A stretch of DNA of 64,000 nucleotides from Abelmoschus esculentus. Lineage: Eukaryota > Streptophyta > Magnoliopsida > Malvales > Malvaceae. Under the pieces are notes generated by a model that saw only the letters and a program-made list of their open reading frames with translations, was not told the DNA's origin and did no database searches. A program made the position numbers and the translations under genes. Below, piece after piece: positions 11,576-22,870 of the stretch (positions are counted from its first letter, which is position 1; each line of letters begins with the position of its first letter). The stretch is from the NCBI GenBank assembly GCA_035048815.1, contig JAUCBN010000062.1, forward strand, positions 2,242,001-2,306,000, given 5' to 3'.

Positions 11576-12049
11576 TAGTTGTTGGTAACATCCAGGGTTA
11601 ATATATTGATGATTTTACTTGTGAGGCTACCCTGGCCACAGCAATATCTCCCCATTGCCAAATCTAGCAAGCTTGCATCTCCCTCTCCTCTAAGATTGCA
11701 CAGACATGATCATGTCATGGATGGTGGACTTGTTCATCGCAGGTGTGCATATACATCCCCTTTTAAGTATATGACTGTATATGTATGCTCAATGCTCATG
11801 TTTGTAATTTTGTAACATCAGTTGTATGTTGTGGATTCAAGGGAAGATCAGTTGATAGTTAGTTGCTTGGTTTGATGTTAACGTTAACATGCTAGTTTGG
11901 TGTATTTGTGGACTATTAGTTTAGAACTTAGCCTTTGAAAATGTTTTATACACTCTTTTGATACTTTTTAGTTAAATTTATTAATTTGTATATTAAGCCC
12001 CATATAGTATTATTAAATTTTACTTTAGTTAAAAAAATAAGATAAATTT
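11576..12049. other. Unassigned region left of the formin fragment
   Basis: A 78-residue frame at 11579-11815 has no recognisable motif. The composition at 11620-11780 is less AT-rich than true desert and might be intron or flank of the decayed formin gene. No exon could be joined to it. Confidence 0.3.
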
Positions 12050-12176
12050 TATAGTGAGATTAACGAGCAACGAATCGAGTTGAACAACAAAATGTTTTAA
12101 CGAGCACGAGTCGAACACAATCAAACTTAATGAGCAACGAGTGAAGTCGAATAATAAATTTTTTTAAGAGTGTAAA
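12050..12176. mobile_element. Remnant of the GAGCTCGA-type hAT-like element abutting formin sequence
   Basis: Repeated 'taacgagcaacgaatcgagt', 'taacgagcacgagtcgaac' and 'taatgagcaacgagtgaag' motifs end at gagtgtaaac, next to formin exon homology that starts at 12177. It suggests that an insertion of this family broke the formin gene here. No target-site duplication is visible. Confidence 0.4.
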
Positions 12177-12640
12177 CTGAAGGAGTTCAATGATGAATCC
12201 CCTTTTAAGCTAGGTCCAGCTGCGAAATTCCTCAAGGCAGTGCTTGACATACCATTTGCCTTCAAGAGGGTTGATGCTTTGCTCTACATGGCTAATTTTG
12301 ATTCTGAAATGGAGTACCTGAAAGGGTCTTTTGAAACTTTACAGGTGAGTACCATGCATTATTTCACAGTATTGCTTTAGATAAAGCTTCGTGCTGCATG
12401 TATGCATGATCTCGGCATCCTTTTCTGTCACTCCGCCCAGGAGGAAGCGCCTCCGTTCCGGACCTTCACAGTCTAAGGGCTTTCCTTTCCATTCTTGATC
12501 AAGTGTGCAAGGAAGTTGCAAAGGTCAATGAGAGAATGATATACAGGTTGGCACGTCTGTTACCAAATCCTCCACCAGTTTTTCCCGGACTCAACGTGAG
12601 GCGGCATTATAGTTCCTCTGATGATGAAACCCTGTCATAG
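12177..12640 (+). pseudogene. Formin FH2-domain fragment, left copy (broken)
   Basis: 12177-12344 reads in frame as part of a formin FH2 domain (KLGPAAKFLKAVLDIPFAFK, then RVDALLYMANFDSEMEYL) and ends at a good splice donor, ACAG/GTGAGT. The sequence then jumps at about 12430 to the last part of FH2, from GAGGAAGCGCCTCCG to a TAG at 12640, whose tail codes VFPGLNVRRHYSSSDDETLS. At least two central exons are missing, and small deletions around 12440-12480 break the frame. Formins nucleate actin filaments; this copy cannot make the domain. Retained splice signals argue for a decayed genomic copy and against a retrocopy. The right copy is at 17191-17821. The type is probably class I, close to Arabidopsis FH2. 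Confidence 0.8.
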
Positions 12641-13230
12641 TTCCTGATAAATTCCCCACATCTACATGTTCTTGTGGGTAAATCTCCTCATCTCCATCAC
12701 AGTTCCATGTTCATGAATCTTAATATCCAACAGGTACCATTTCAAATGCAGCTGCCAATGCCAATGCCCTTGTGAGCTAATCTCATGACAAATAGATATA
12801 TTATATTGGAATTATCAGCAGTTTAATATAGTATAGCTATAAGGTTGGAGCTATCTTGTAAATAAATTAGTGACTCGGTTTATGTTCAATGATAGAAGTA
12901 GAACTCTGCTGTTTTAAGACATGCCTGCAGGCTGCAAAACAAGTTATTTTAGAGCAAAGGTTGGTTAGAATGTTGGTCAGATATGATATGATACAATACG
13001 AGTAAACAATACAAAAACAAAAACGTGACCCCTTACGAAAGAAAAGTGACTATTGCATTTCCGGCAATTAATCAACGAGTTGGTGCGTTGAATTACATGA
13101 GTCGGGTTTATTGCATGCTGGCTATGGTGTTTATTTAGATACAGAGATCGATTGAAATGAACATGCAAACCAGCAGGCATGTTTTGCTCCCCAAAGCCTA
13201 AAACAAAGATGGTTTAATTCATTCTCTTCC
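12641..13230. other. Spacer between formin remnant and thioesterase copy 1
   Basis: Part of the duplicated unit and similar to 17822-18277 of the right copy, but with about 200 bases (near 12730-12950) that the right copy lacks. It holds the shared 3' flanks of the two convergent genes. No separate gene is seen. Confidence 0.5.
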
Positions 13231-16109
13231 CTATTGGGATCTCTCAGCATCCATACGTTCATGCACCCGCCGAGCTTCCTCTTCGGTAGCCGGAACAACA
13301 CTTCGAATCCTCAATTCTTCTTTCATGGCCTCCGGGCGGATGGTAAATGTAAAGTAGAATTTGTTGGATACCTATTCAAGCAGGATAATGTTTTATCAAA
13401 GATGAATACTGCACATATCCCAATCTAAACGCTATATTAAAGTAGCATAAGATAAGAAGACACAAAACTTGGGGAGGCATTAGCTATCCTTTTGCAACTC
13501 CAACAAGCTTTTGATGTTCTATCTGGGTTTTTCGGAGAACTTAAGATGATCAACGTGCATGCATATGTAGAACCAATTTTTAAAAGATTTATTCTCACAT
13601 ATTCAACTTTGTTGAATTCTACTGCTTGTTATTTTCATTTACAGAAAGGGGTCTAAACAGTGACAGATCAAGTATAAGTTGAGATCTAATGTGCTATGAC
13701 AGATAGTAAAAACGACGGGTAACGCTTTGGTTCTTATATAGTTTTCCGGTACTCACCTCACTGCACCGTAGCTCAGGCCTTGTGACATGAGCTACAACTT
13801 CCACATGTATCAGAGGTTTCATAGGGTTCTCGAGTTCTGTATATAAAACACAAGACTTAAAACGGAGGAAATTTCCAACATACACCTGCATTAGCCAAGA
13901 AAAATTATTAAAAAGAGTGTTGTTCTCTTGATCATTTCATATGCAAATAAAAACGAAAGATTTCATCGAAATTTCAGCACAGTTTTCCACAATGGATCCA
14001 TCAGTAGAGCATGCATCAACTTGAAAAATATTATACCATCTTACTGTGGGAAGCTCAGGTCTCAAACTTCACCAGTACCACTAAATTAAATACTGGACAT
14101 GCTGTCAAAATCCGAGGGAAAAACGGTCCGCTTTATGTGGTGTCAACTGTCAAGATTAGTTACTGGAAAGGTTTATTTAGATCTTAATAGTTGTAGCTAC
14201 TTACAGGTTTGAAGAAGTCAACATGATCGACTTCAATAAAACAAGGTGCAGCACCAGCAAAGGCGTAAGCATTCGAGAAGGCTAGTTCAGATGCTTTTCG
14301 CATCAAAAAGCCTCCGAAAATCCGACCATGAATATTCCTATGTTGTGGTTGGCACATCAATGAATTCTCATGACAAGTATCTCTTATAAGAATGCTATTT
14401 CTGTCTGCCAACGCTGGCATGTCGCAGAAAACTCGCCCTTCAGCCAACAGTGCATTAAGTCGGTCTTCATCTCTGTCATCAACATCCTTCTTTTGTGATG
14501 CTTTCTTCTGCTTCCTCATTTTGTTTCGCTCTTCTGCTTCTATCCATAGCAATTTTTCGTGTTCAGTTTCGGGCAATATCTGGTTAAGTGGAGCTGATTT
14601 TCCTGTCTTGGAGTCACGAGCAACCATCGTGAAGTTTGCTACAAGAGCAACTGAATCCAAGGGATCCTGAGAATCTACATTGTAGAGAATTCATTTAATT
14701 AAGTACATCATTGAGTCCCAAAATAAATTTCAACAAGGGATGAAAGTTGAAACAGATGCTGCAAGCTTCCTACAAAGAATTAACGGGCCACGAAAAAAAC
14801 AGCAAAGTTGAGTCATTGAAAGAACAAATTACATTCAACATGTGACATAGCTGAGCTACTGATTGTCATTGCAAGAAGATAAAATTCACAATCTGAAATG
14901 CCAAAATCCAGCAAAAATGAAAAGGAATGACCATGGATCACTCAACTCAAAACTGAAATAAGATAATGGACATGATCAGTACCAAACACAGACCATGTAA
15001 GAAAGCAGGGGAAAAAACTTAACTAGCCCCTATTCTTCTCTACCTGGTGTCGATTGAGTTGCTTCCAGCTGAATCTCCATTGATGATCTCCCAACCCATG
15101 TAACAGCCCCAGAGATTTTCAAATCAAAGTCAACTCGGATCGCCTTTTTTAGAACCATCTTGTCAACAGAAGCTGTAACCAACAATATAGGCCTTCTTGC
15201 ACCATCATCATTCCGACAGTGCTAGTCCAAAAAGCAACAAATCACAGAAAGTATGAAACTTGGTAGTAGCTCATCATAGAATGCATATATTTCATCCCAT
15301 TTCAAGCACAATTATCACCAGTCTAAACTAAAACAAGCTTAACATGGCTATTAAAATATATTTAAACTATAAATTTGACAAAAGATTGTTAAAACTCTTA
15401 CATTATATGAGATGGTTCCAGCGAGAGCATCAAGATCCTCAAGCAATTTCCCCATCCTCATCTCATCCCAAGGGTTCCTATACTGCTCCCTAAGTATATA
15501 ATCAGAAGAAAACTTATAAGCAATACTAGTCCTGCTCATTGAAGGGGTTTTTGCAACTAATTCATATTGTAAATCCTGTGTTTCATCAGAACTTTTCTCA
15601 AACATGCTTGTTCTTGCTTCCCATAAGGCATTCGTTACAGGAGAATGGTACATCCCAGGCCATAAACTGATAGGTTTCCTCATTGAAGACCCTGCATCAA
15701 TAGCCTGAGAGCCATGAATTGGTCCAGTAACAGTGGAAACAACTGGGATATCATTTGAAACAGAAAGATCAGCATCTGGGTTTGGTTTTTTAACACAAAA
15801 GGTCCTGACTTGTTGTAAAGTTAGAACCTTGGAAGTCGGATTTGATTGTTTCAGTGAATATGAGGTGTGGGTATTAAACCTTGAGAATGAAGATAAATGG
15901 GGAGTGGAAACCAGCATGGTTGAACCAGAAAACTTGAAATTAAAAATGGGATTTTGGGAAGTGACTGCTTCATTTGTTTGACAAGAGTTTTTTAATGATG
16001 ATTGGAGAGATGTGGACTTGAGTAGGGACGTACAAACAGTTATTTGGATATGTTTCAGGTTATTGGGAATAAAATCGGATATATGTAATTTTATGTTTTG
16101 ATTCATCAT
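13231..16109 (-). CDS. Acyl-CoA thioesterase (ACOT9/10-like, hotdog), left tandem copy with replaced 5' end
   Basis: Exons run 16109-15402 (frame open this far), 15221-15044, 14674-14205, 13885-13757 and 13371-13231. All junctions keep frame. The protein is the double-hotdog type that hydrolyses acyl-CoA, probably in mitochondria or plastids. Exon 3 carries the second domain motif RNIHGRIFGGFLMRKASELA, and the end is EEEARRVLERMDAERSQ. Homology to the right copy stops at about 16019. The native N-terminus (MNPWKRSLAHPS in the right copy) is gone, and the frame continues into repeat-rich sequence with a new Met at 16109. An in-frame Met at 15917 is shared by both copies. Exon 1 ends AAT/GTAAGA instead of AAG/GTAAGA, which weakens the donor. 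Expression is uncertain. The body is otherwise intact, up to 541 residues. Confidence 0.75.
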
Positions 16110-17190
16110 GTATGAGTTTATTTCGGGTCGTGTCTTTTTCAGGTCAAGTCTATTTCAGGTCGGGTGTAAACGGTTCGGGATCAAATTAGATAATTGATAG
16201 GTTCATTTCAAGTCGGGTTCATTTCAGTTCGGTTACATTTCAGGTCGAGTTCATTTCAAGTCATTTTTATTTCAGGTCAAATTAATTCGGGTTTTAAATT
16301 CATATTAATTAAAATTATTAAGTTTGAGTTTGATACAAATAATTAATTAAGTAAATAACCGATAAACTTTGGGTTAAATGGTTGATCATTCATTTCGAAT
16401 TAATTATTTAATATATAACGTCTTTAACTAGAATTATTTAATATATAACGTCTTTAACTAGCGTGAATACCATTAAAAATAAATATTACGCACTAGATTA
16501 AACAAAAATATCATCAAATGATTCATATCATAAAAATTGGGCTAAATTACAAAAATTAATAAATAATAAACATTGAACTAAAAAGAATAAAGTTTTAAAT
16601 TAAAAAGATAAACATTAATAAAATAAAATATCATCTTATTAAAAACACTAAATTAAATTAGAAAAATAAATAATAGTCAATTTAAAATAAAAATAAAGTT
16701 ATAAGGATTAAATTGTAAAAATTATAAATTAATAATAATTAAATTTAGTGAAAAATTTAATTTTAATGTACTTTAATACATTATAATTTATACCTAAACA
16801 ATATATTTTAATATATTTCAAAAATAGAAATATAAAATTTATACTATATATAGAATTTATTATATATATGGTATGATACTATATATGGAAATATAAAATA
16901 TATATTATATATGAAATGTATATTATATATGAAATGTGTGTAAAAACAATTATATATATGAAATGTATATTATACTTATTACATATATATAGGGATGTAA
17001 AAACAATTATTAGGATAGGTTTTAGGTATTGTCAGGTCGAGTAAAATCATATACACGTTATTTCAGTTTGATTTAATGTTTTGACTCGATTCCGAACTCG
17101 GCGAGCCTCGAGCTGAGCCGAGCCGAGCACAGATATGCCTGTTTTCGAGCCAGCCTCGGGCTCAACTCGTTATCACGGGAAAATCACACC
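16110..17190. repeat. Repeat-filled junction between the two duplicated units
   Basis: 16120-16290 contains a degenerate array of units such as ggttcatttcaggtcggg and gttcatttcaagtcgggt. 16860-16990 repeats 'tatattatatatgaaatgta'. 17040-17165 is rich in gagccgagctcg-type motifs of the hAT-like family. A terminus-like tagggatgtaaaaac starts near 16990. This sequence separates the end of the left unit (about 16019, inside thioesterase exon 1) from the start of the right unit (about 17191, inside a formin exon). No coding frame is supported. Confidence 0.55.
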
Positions 17191-17821
17191 TATGCATTTT
17201 GTTGTGCAGGATATCATCAGAGCTCAAGGTTCTTGCCTTTCTGGTGCCAATCAAAATCTGAAAGCCGAGAGAACTCAGCAATCTGATTTTCAGGGTGATG
17301 TTGAATTCAGGAAGCTCGGCCTGCAAGTAGTTTCTGGTCTAAGTGGGGAGCTAACTAATGTGAAGAAGGCTGCTGCTATGGATTCCATTCTCAGCATTGA
17401 TGTTGCAAAACTTGTTATTGATATCTCTAAAATCAGAGAAGCATAAGGCTGAAAATGAAGGGATTGCTCTGAAAAACAATAGCCGTAAATTCTTGGAATC
17501 AACGAATGAGTTTCTGAAGAAGGCAGAGGAAGAGATTGTAAGAATCCAAGACCAAGACAGAGTTGCTTTCTCTATGGTTAAGGAATTAACAGGGTATTTC
17601 CATGGGAACTTCTCACAGGAGGAAGCGCATCTGTTCCAGATGATCTTCACAGTCGTAAGGGATTTCCTTTCCATTCTTGATCAAGCGTGCAAGGAAGTTG
17701 CAAAGGTCAATGAGAGAACGATATACAGGTTGGCATGTCTGTTATCAAATCCTCCACCAGTTTTTCCCGGACTCGACGTGAGGCGGCATTATAGTTCCTC
17801 TGATGATGAAACCCTGTCATA
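17191..17821 (+). pseudogene. Formin FH2-domain fragment, right copy (broken)
   Basis: 17191-17440 codes formin FH2 sequence starting at HFVVQDIIRAQGSCLSGANQ and running to ISKIREA, then a TAA at 17444-17446. The next FH2 segment (ENEGIALKNNSRKFLESTNE, FSMVKELTGYFHGNFSQEEA, to HYSSSDDETLS and TAG at 17821) is in another frame. One small frameshift near 17440 therefore separates the two halves. The start is cut by GAGCTCGA-type repeat DNA, so the first part of FH2 and all of FH1 are absent. It has the two exons that the left copy lacks, but lacks the exon the left copy retains. A C-terminal formin piece could be made from 17443 onward, but I infer a pseudogene. Confidence 0.8.
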
Positions 17822-17835
17822 GTTCCTGATAAATC

Positions 17836-18043
17836 CCCCACATCTACTTGTTCTTGTGGGTTAATCACCTCATCTTCATCACAGTTCCATGTTCATGAAT
17901 CTTAGTATCCAACAGATATGATATGATACGAGTAAACAACCCCACATCTACTTGTTCTTGTGGGTTAATCACCTCATCTTCATCACAGTTCCATGTTCAT
18001 GAATCTTAGTATCCAACAGATATGATATGATACGAGTAAACAA
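17836..18043. repeat. 104-base tandem duplication in the right unit
   Basis: The block beginning ccccacatctacttgttctt and ending atgatacgagtaaacaa is present twice, with a period of 104 bases (catctacttg at 17841 and 17945). The copies look nearly identical. It lies just after the formin stop and is absent from the left unit, so it arose after the larger duplication. Confidence 0.9.
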
Positions 18044-18277
18044 TATGAACACAAACAAAAACATGACCCCTTTAGTTTACGAAAGAAAACCAACTATTGC
18101 ATTTCCGGCAATTAATCAACGAGTTGGTCTGTTGAATTACAAGCACCAGGTTTATTGCATACTGGCTATGGCGTTTATTTAGATCAGAGATCGATTCAAA
18201 TGAACATGCAAACCAGCAAACGTGTTTTGCTCCCCACAAGAAGCCTAAAACAAAGATGGTTTAATTCATTCTCTTGC

Positions 18278-21200
18278 CTATTGGGACCTCTCAGCATCCA
18301 TACGTTCAAGCACCCGCCGAGCTTCCTCTTCGGTAGCCGGAACAACACTTCGAATCCTCAATTCTTCTTTCATGGCCTCCGGGCGGATGGTAAATGTAAA
18401 GTAGAATTTGTTGGATACCTATTCATGCCGGATAATGTTTTATCAAAGATAAATACTGCACATCCCAATCTAAACACTAAAGTGCTACGACAGCTTTCGT
18501 TCTTATATAGTTTTCCGGTACTCACCTCACTGCACCGTAGCTCAGGCCTTGTGACATGAGCTACAACTTCCACATTTATCAGAGGTTTCATAGAGTTCTC
18601 AAGTTCTGTGTATAAAACACAAGACTTGAAACGGAGGAAATTTCCAACATCCACCTGCATTAGCCAAGAAAAATCATTAAAAAGAGTGTTGTTCTCTTGA
18701 TAATTTCATATGCAAATAAAAACGAAAGATTTCATTGAAAATTTCAGCACAACTTTCCACAATGGATCCGTCGGTAGGGCATGCATCAACTTAAAAAGAT
18801 TCTCCTATCTTACTATGGGAAGCTCCGGTCTCGAACTTCACCAGTACCACTAAATTAAATACTTGACATGCTGTCAAAATCCGAGGGAAAAACAGTCCGC
18901 TTTATGTGGTGTCAAGATTAGTTACTGCAAAGGTTTATTTAGATCTTAATAGTTGTAGCTACTTACAGGTTTGAAGAAGTCAACATGATCGACTTCAATA
19001 AAACAAGGTGCAGCACCAGCAAAGGCGTAAGCATTCGAGAAGGCTAGTTCAGATGCTTTTCGCATCAAAAATCCTCCAAAAATCCGACCATGAATATTTC
19101 TTTGTTGTGGTTGGCACATCAATGAATTCTCATGACAAGTATCTCTTATAAGAATGCTATTTCTGTCCGCCAATGCTGGCATGTCACAGAAAACTCGCCC
19201 TTCAGCCAACAGTGCATTAAGTCGGTCTTCATCTCTGTCATCAACATCCTTCTTTTGTGATGCTTTCTTCTGCTTTCTCATTTTATTTCGCTCTTCTGCT
19301 TCTCTCCATAGCAATTTTTCGTGTTCAGTTTCAGGCAATATCTGGTTAAGTGGAGCTGATTTTCCTGTCTTCGAGTCACGAGCAACAAACGTGAAGTTTG
19401 CCACAAGAGCAACTGAATCCAAGGGATCCTGAGAATCTACATGTAGATAATTCTTTTAATTAAGTACATCATTGAGTCCCAAAATAAATTTAAATAAAGG
19501 ATGAAAGTTGAAACAAATGCAGCAAGCTTCCTACAGAGAATTAACGGGCCACGAAAAAACCAGCAAAGTTGAGTCAGAGGCAGAAACAACCGTGAACATT
19601 GATATAAGACCTACGAGGTACGGAATACAGAGAAACATCATAGAAAGAACAAATTACATTCAACAAGTGATATAGCTGAGCTGCTGATTGTCATTGCAAG
19701 ATGATAAAATTCACAGTTTGAAATGCCAAAAGCCAGCAAAAAATGAAAAGGAATGACCATGGATCCCTCAACTCAAAACTGAAATTTAGCAAATCACAGA
19801 AAATTCAAGCGAAACAGTTAAGATGCCAACTGCAAATAAGCTCTTGAGCACATTAGTTCAGCTCAGGATTTTCTTTCCTGAATCAGCAGGGATAAATAAA
19901 AGGGCAAAAATGGGGATTAGGCAGTCTTTCAATCGATCTCAACAAGCCAAAACTCTCTGTTACATCCTAAAATCTGGGATTAACCCAAGGTTCCTTCTAT
20001 TAATCTTTGGGGTTAATCTCACAATGCTTATGATCAGTCCATGGTTGAATGATACGCAATATGGATGGTCAAAATAGGCCAAAACCACGCATCTACAACC
20101 AAGAAGAAAGACTTAACAGCACCTCAAGTGTGACGCGTATAATAGCAGCAAAAATATTTGATAAAATATGCAAATAATGAAGTCAATGGCAACATTCAAA
20201 CTCTAACAACGTCTAGATTATTGATGTACCAGAATAGTTATCAATTCGATCTAGCTGCAAACTCAACTAGCACCTATTCTTCAATACCTGGTGTGGATTG
20301 AGTTACTTCCAGCTGAATCTCCATTGATGATCTCCCAACCCATGTAACAGCCCCGGAGATTTTCAAATCAAAGTCAACACGGATCGCCTTTTTTAGAACC
20401 ATCTTGTCAACAGAAGCTGTAACCAACAATATAGGCCTTGTTGCACCATCATCATTCCGACAGTGCTAGTCCAAAAAACAACAAATCACAGAAAGTATGA
20501 AACTAGGTAGTAGCTCATCATAGAATGCATATATTTCATCCCATTTCAAGCACAAGTATGACCAGTCTAAACTAAAACAAGCTTAACATGGCTATTAAAA
20601 TATATTTAAGCTATAAATTTGACAAAGGATTGTTAAAAAACTCTTACCTTGTATGAAATGGTTCCAGCGAGAGCATCAAGATCCTCAAGCAATTTCCCCA
20701 TCCTCATCTCATCCCAAGGGTTCCTATACTGCTCCCTAAGTATATAATCAGAAGAAAACTTATAAGCAATACTAGTCCTGCTCATTGAAGGGGTTTTTGC
20801 CACTAATTCAGATTGTAAATCCTGTGTTTCATCAGAACTTTTCTCGAACATGCTTGATCTTGCTTCCCATAAGGCATTCGTTACAGGAGAATGGTACATC
20901 CCAGGCCATAAACTGATTGGTTTCCTCATTGAAGACCCTGCATCAATAGCCTGAGAGCCATGAATTGGCCCAGTAACAGTGGAAACAACTGGGATATCAT
21001 TTGAAACAGAAAGATCAGCATCTGGGTTTGGTTTTTTAACACAAAAGGTCCTGACTTGTTGTAAAGTTAGAACCTTGGAACTCAGATTTGATTGTTTCAG
21101 TGAATATGAGGTGTGGGTATTAAACCTTGAGAAAGAAGATGAATGGGGAGTGGAAACCGGCATGGTTGAGCCAGAAAACTTGAAATTAAAAATGGGATTT

Positions 21201-21319
21201 TGGGAAGTGACTGCTTCATTTGTTTGACAAGAGTTTTTTAATGATGATTGGAGAGATGTGGACTTGGAGTTGTTAAATCTGAAACTTGGGTGAGCAAGTG
21301 ACCTCTTCCAAGGGTTCAT
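18278..21319 (-). CDS. Acyl-CoA thioesterase (ACOT9/10-like, hotdog), right tandem copy, complete
   Basis: Five exons: 21319-20648, 20465-20288, 19436-18967, 18654-18526 and 18418-18278. All have GT-AG introns and joined frames, giving 529 residues. The N-terminus MNPWKRSLAHPSFRFNNSKS is basic and serine-rich, consistent with an organellar transit peptide. The first hotdog region spans the exon 1/2 junction, with SYK/HCRNDDG followed by ILLVTASVDKMVLKKAIRVD. A charged linker (RNKMRKQKKASQKKDVDDRD) leads to the second hotdog region, with HGRIFGGFLMRKASELAF and CFIEVDHVDFFKP/VDVGNF. The family hydrolyses acyl-CoA to free fatty acid and CoA. This copy keeps the ancestral start and upstream region, so it is the likelier functional paralogue. 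Exon lengths 2 to 5 (178, 470, 129, 141) equal those of the left copy exactly. Confidence 0.88.
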
Positions 21320-22439
21320 GGTTCCTGATTCTGGTTCAGAGAGAAGTCAAGCGCTGTTAAACTCCATCATAATGTTTGAAGGAAACTGTAAAAGTGGGAG
21401 ATTGGTTTCGGACTTAGTCCTGTATCGAGTTTCTACTCGTTACATCATAATGTTTGATATGCCATTTATTATTATTAAATATAAAAAATTAAAACTCAAA
21501 ATCTAAAATTAAACCGATTATTTACTCATCATCTTCGATATCAGGGACGAGACTGTAAGTCTCAAATTTTATCACTTGATTTCTCGACTTTAAATCTAAC
21601 CTTTATTTTACCAAAAAAATATTTTGAAATCCATGAATAAACAAAAGAATTTAGATGGCTAAGTGATCATTTATGCATTAATAAACACTAATTTTCTAGT
21701 TAAGGTTTAGCGAGATTTTTTATTCTTTATCATCATCTTTTATAATTTATCAGCTTATATGCTTGTATAATTTTTTTTTATTTTTTAATATTTAATCTTA
21801 TTTTCTAATAATTAATTTTAATTTTAATTTTTTAATATCTTTATTAATAACCAAATTATTTTTAATACATATTATTAAGACTTAAAATCTTATAACATTT
21901 TTATAAACTCAACTTTTTATAATTATTATAATAATATACTTAAAATTTATTTTTCTAATATTTGATATTAAGAATTCAATTTTTGTTAATATAAGTTATT
22001 GAAGAGCGAGTTTTTTAATACATGTAATTAAGAGTCTAATATTTTTTAATATTTATAATTAGAGATCTATTATTAAGAATTAAATTTTTAAAAAATTTTA
22101 TAATTAAAACATATTTTTAAAATATAATTTTTTTATTTTTATTATTAAAAATTTATTTTTTAATACTTATTATTAAAAAGACAATCTCTAAAAATTATTT
22201 TGTATATTTATTAATAAAAATTTAATTTTTAAGCTTTACTTGATCTACTAAAATCTAAATAACAACTCTAATAAACATAGTAAATTAACAACTAATGTGC
22301 TCATTTAAGTCTCAACAATATTATTATTAATGATGTTTAATAATTTTCGATATCTACCATTAAAAAAATTATATAAAAAAATATTCATACCAATTTTTTA
22401 TATAAAAATTAAAATAATTTCAATACAATATGTATCAAA
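21320..22439. other. Thioesterase upstream region and AT-rich desert
   Basis: The first few hundred bases should include the promoter of the right thioesterase copy. From about 21740 to 22300 the sequence is strings of ttattaa and attttta with 'taattaagagtcta'-like quasi-repeats. No coding frame is supported. Confidence 0.4.
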
Positions 22440-22870
22440 ATCTTTATATTCCTTGAAAAAAATAATCGATTCAGTTTTCCCTTATTTTCCCGGGAAAAAG
22501 GAATCTTGAATGAAAAACGAAAAACAGAGTATATCAGAAATCAAAACTGAAAAAGAAACCCAGAAGGAATTCAAGAGAAAGTTGAATCAGAAAGAACGTA
22601 GCGAAAAGGTATTTTTTGATCATACGAAAACAGATAGATCATCACCCGTCAAATTCTTTCATCATATTCAGAATCAAAATCAAGCAGATGGATAATTGAA
22701 AAGGGAAAGCTTTAAAATCATGATAATGGGAAGGGGGAAATTGGAAGAAATTTCCGGACATTAAACCCTAAGCGAGGAAGAAAGACTGAGGTGAAGGGAA
22801 GGCGGCCGGGCTTGGCTTTTAATAAGGAGATGGATGGAAGCCCTAGAACGAAACGGCATCGTTTTTAGTT
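22440..22870 (-). other. Leader-like, G+C-richer island without an attached gene
   Basis: Read on the minus strand it has features of a plant 5' leader: CT-rich sequence, 'cctcgcttagggtttaatg', and a short frame starting MSGNFFQFPPSHYHDF that stops after about 44 codons. Base composition is clearly less AT-rich than on either side. It could be a non-coding first exon spliced to the thioesterase at 21319, or an orphan leader left by a lost gene. I cannot choose from the sequence. Confidence 0.3.

Noticed and set aside
12177..17821. Two functional formin genes
   Set aside because: Both copies lack the FH1 region and parts of FH2, and carry frame breaks. Neither can encode an actin-nucleating domain.
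13200..21320. Retrocopy origin of the second thioesterase
   Set aside because: Both copies keep all four introns at the same positions, which indicates a genomic segmental duplication.
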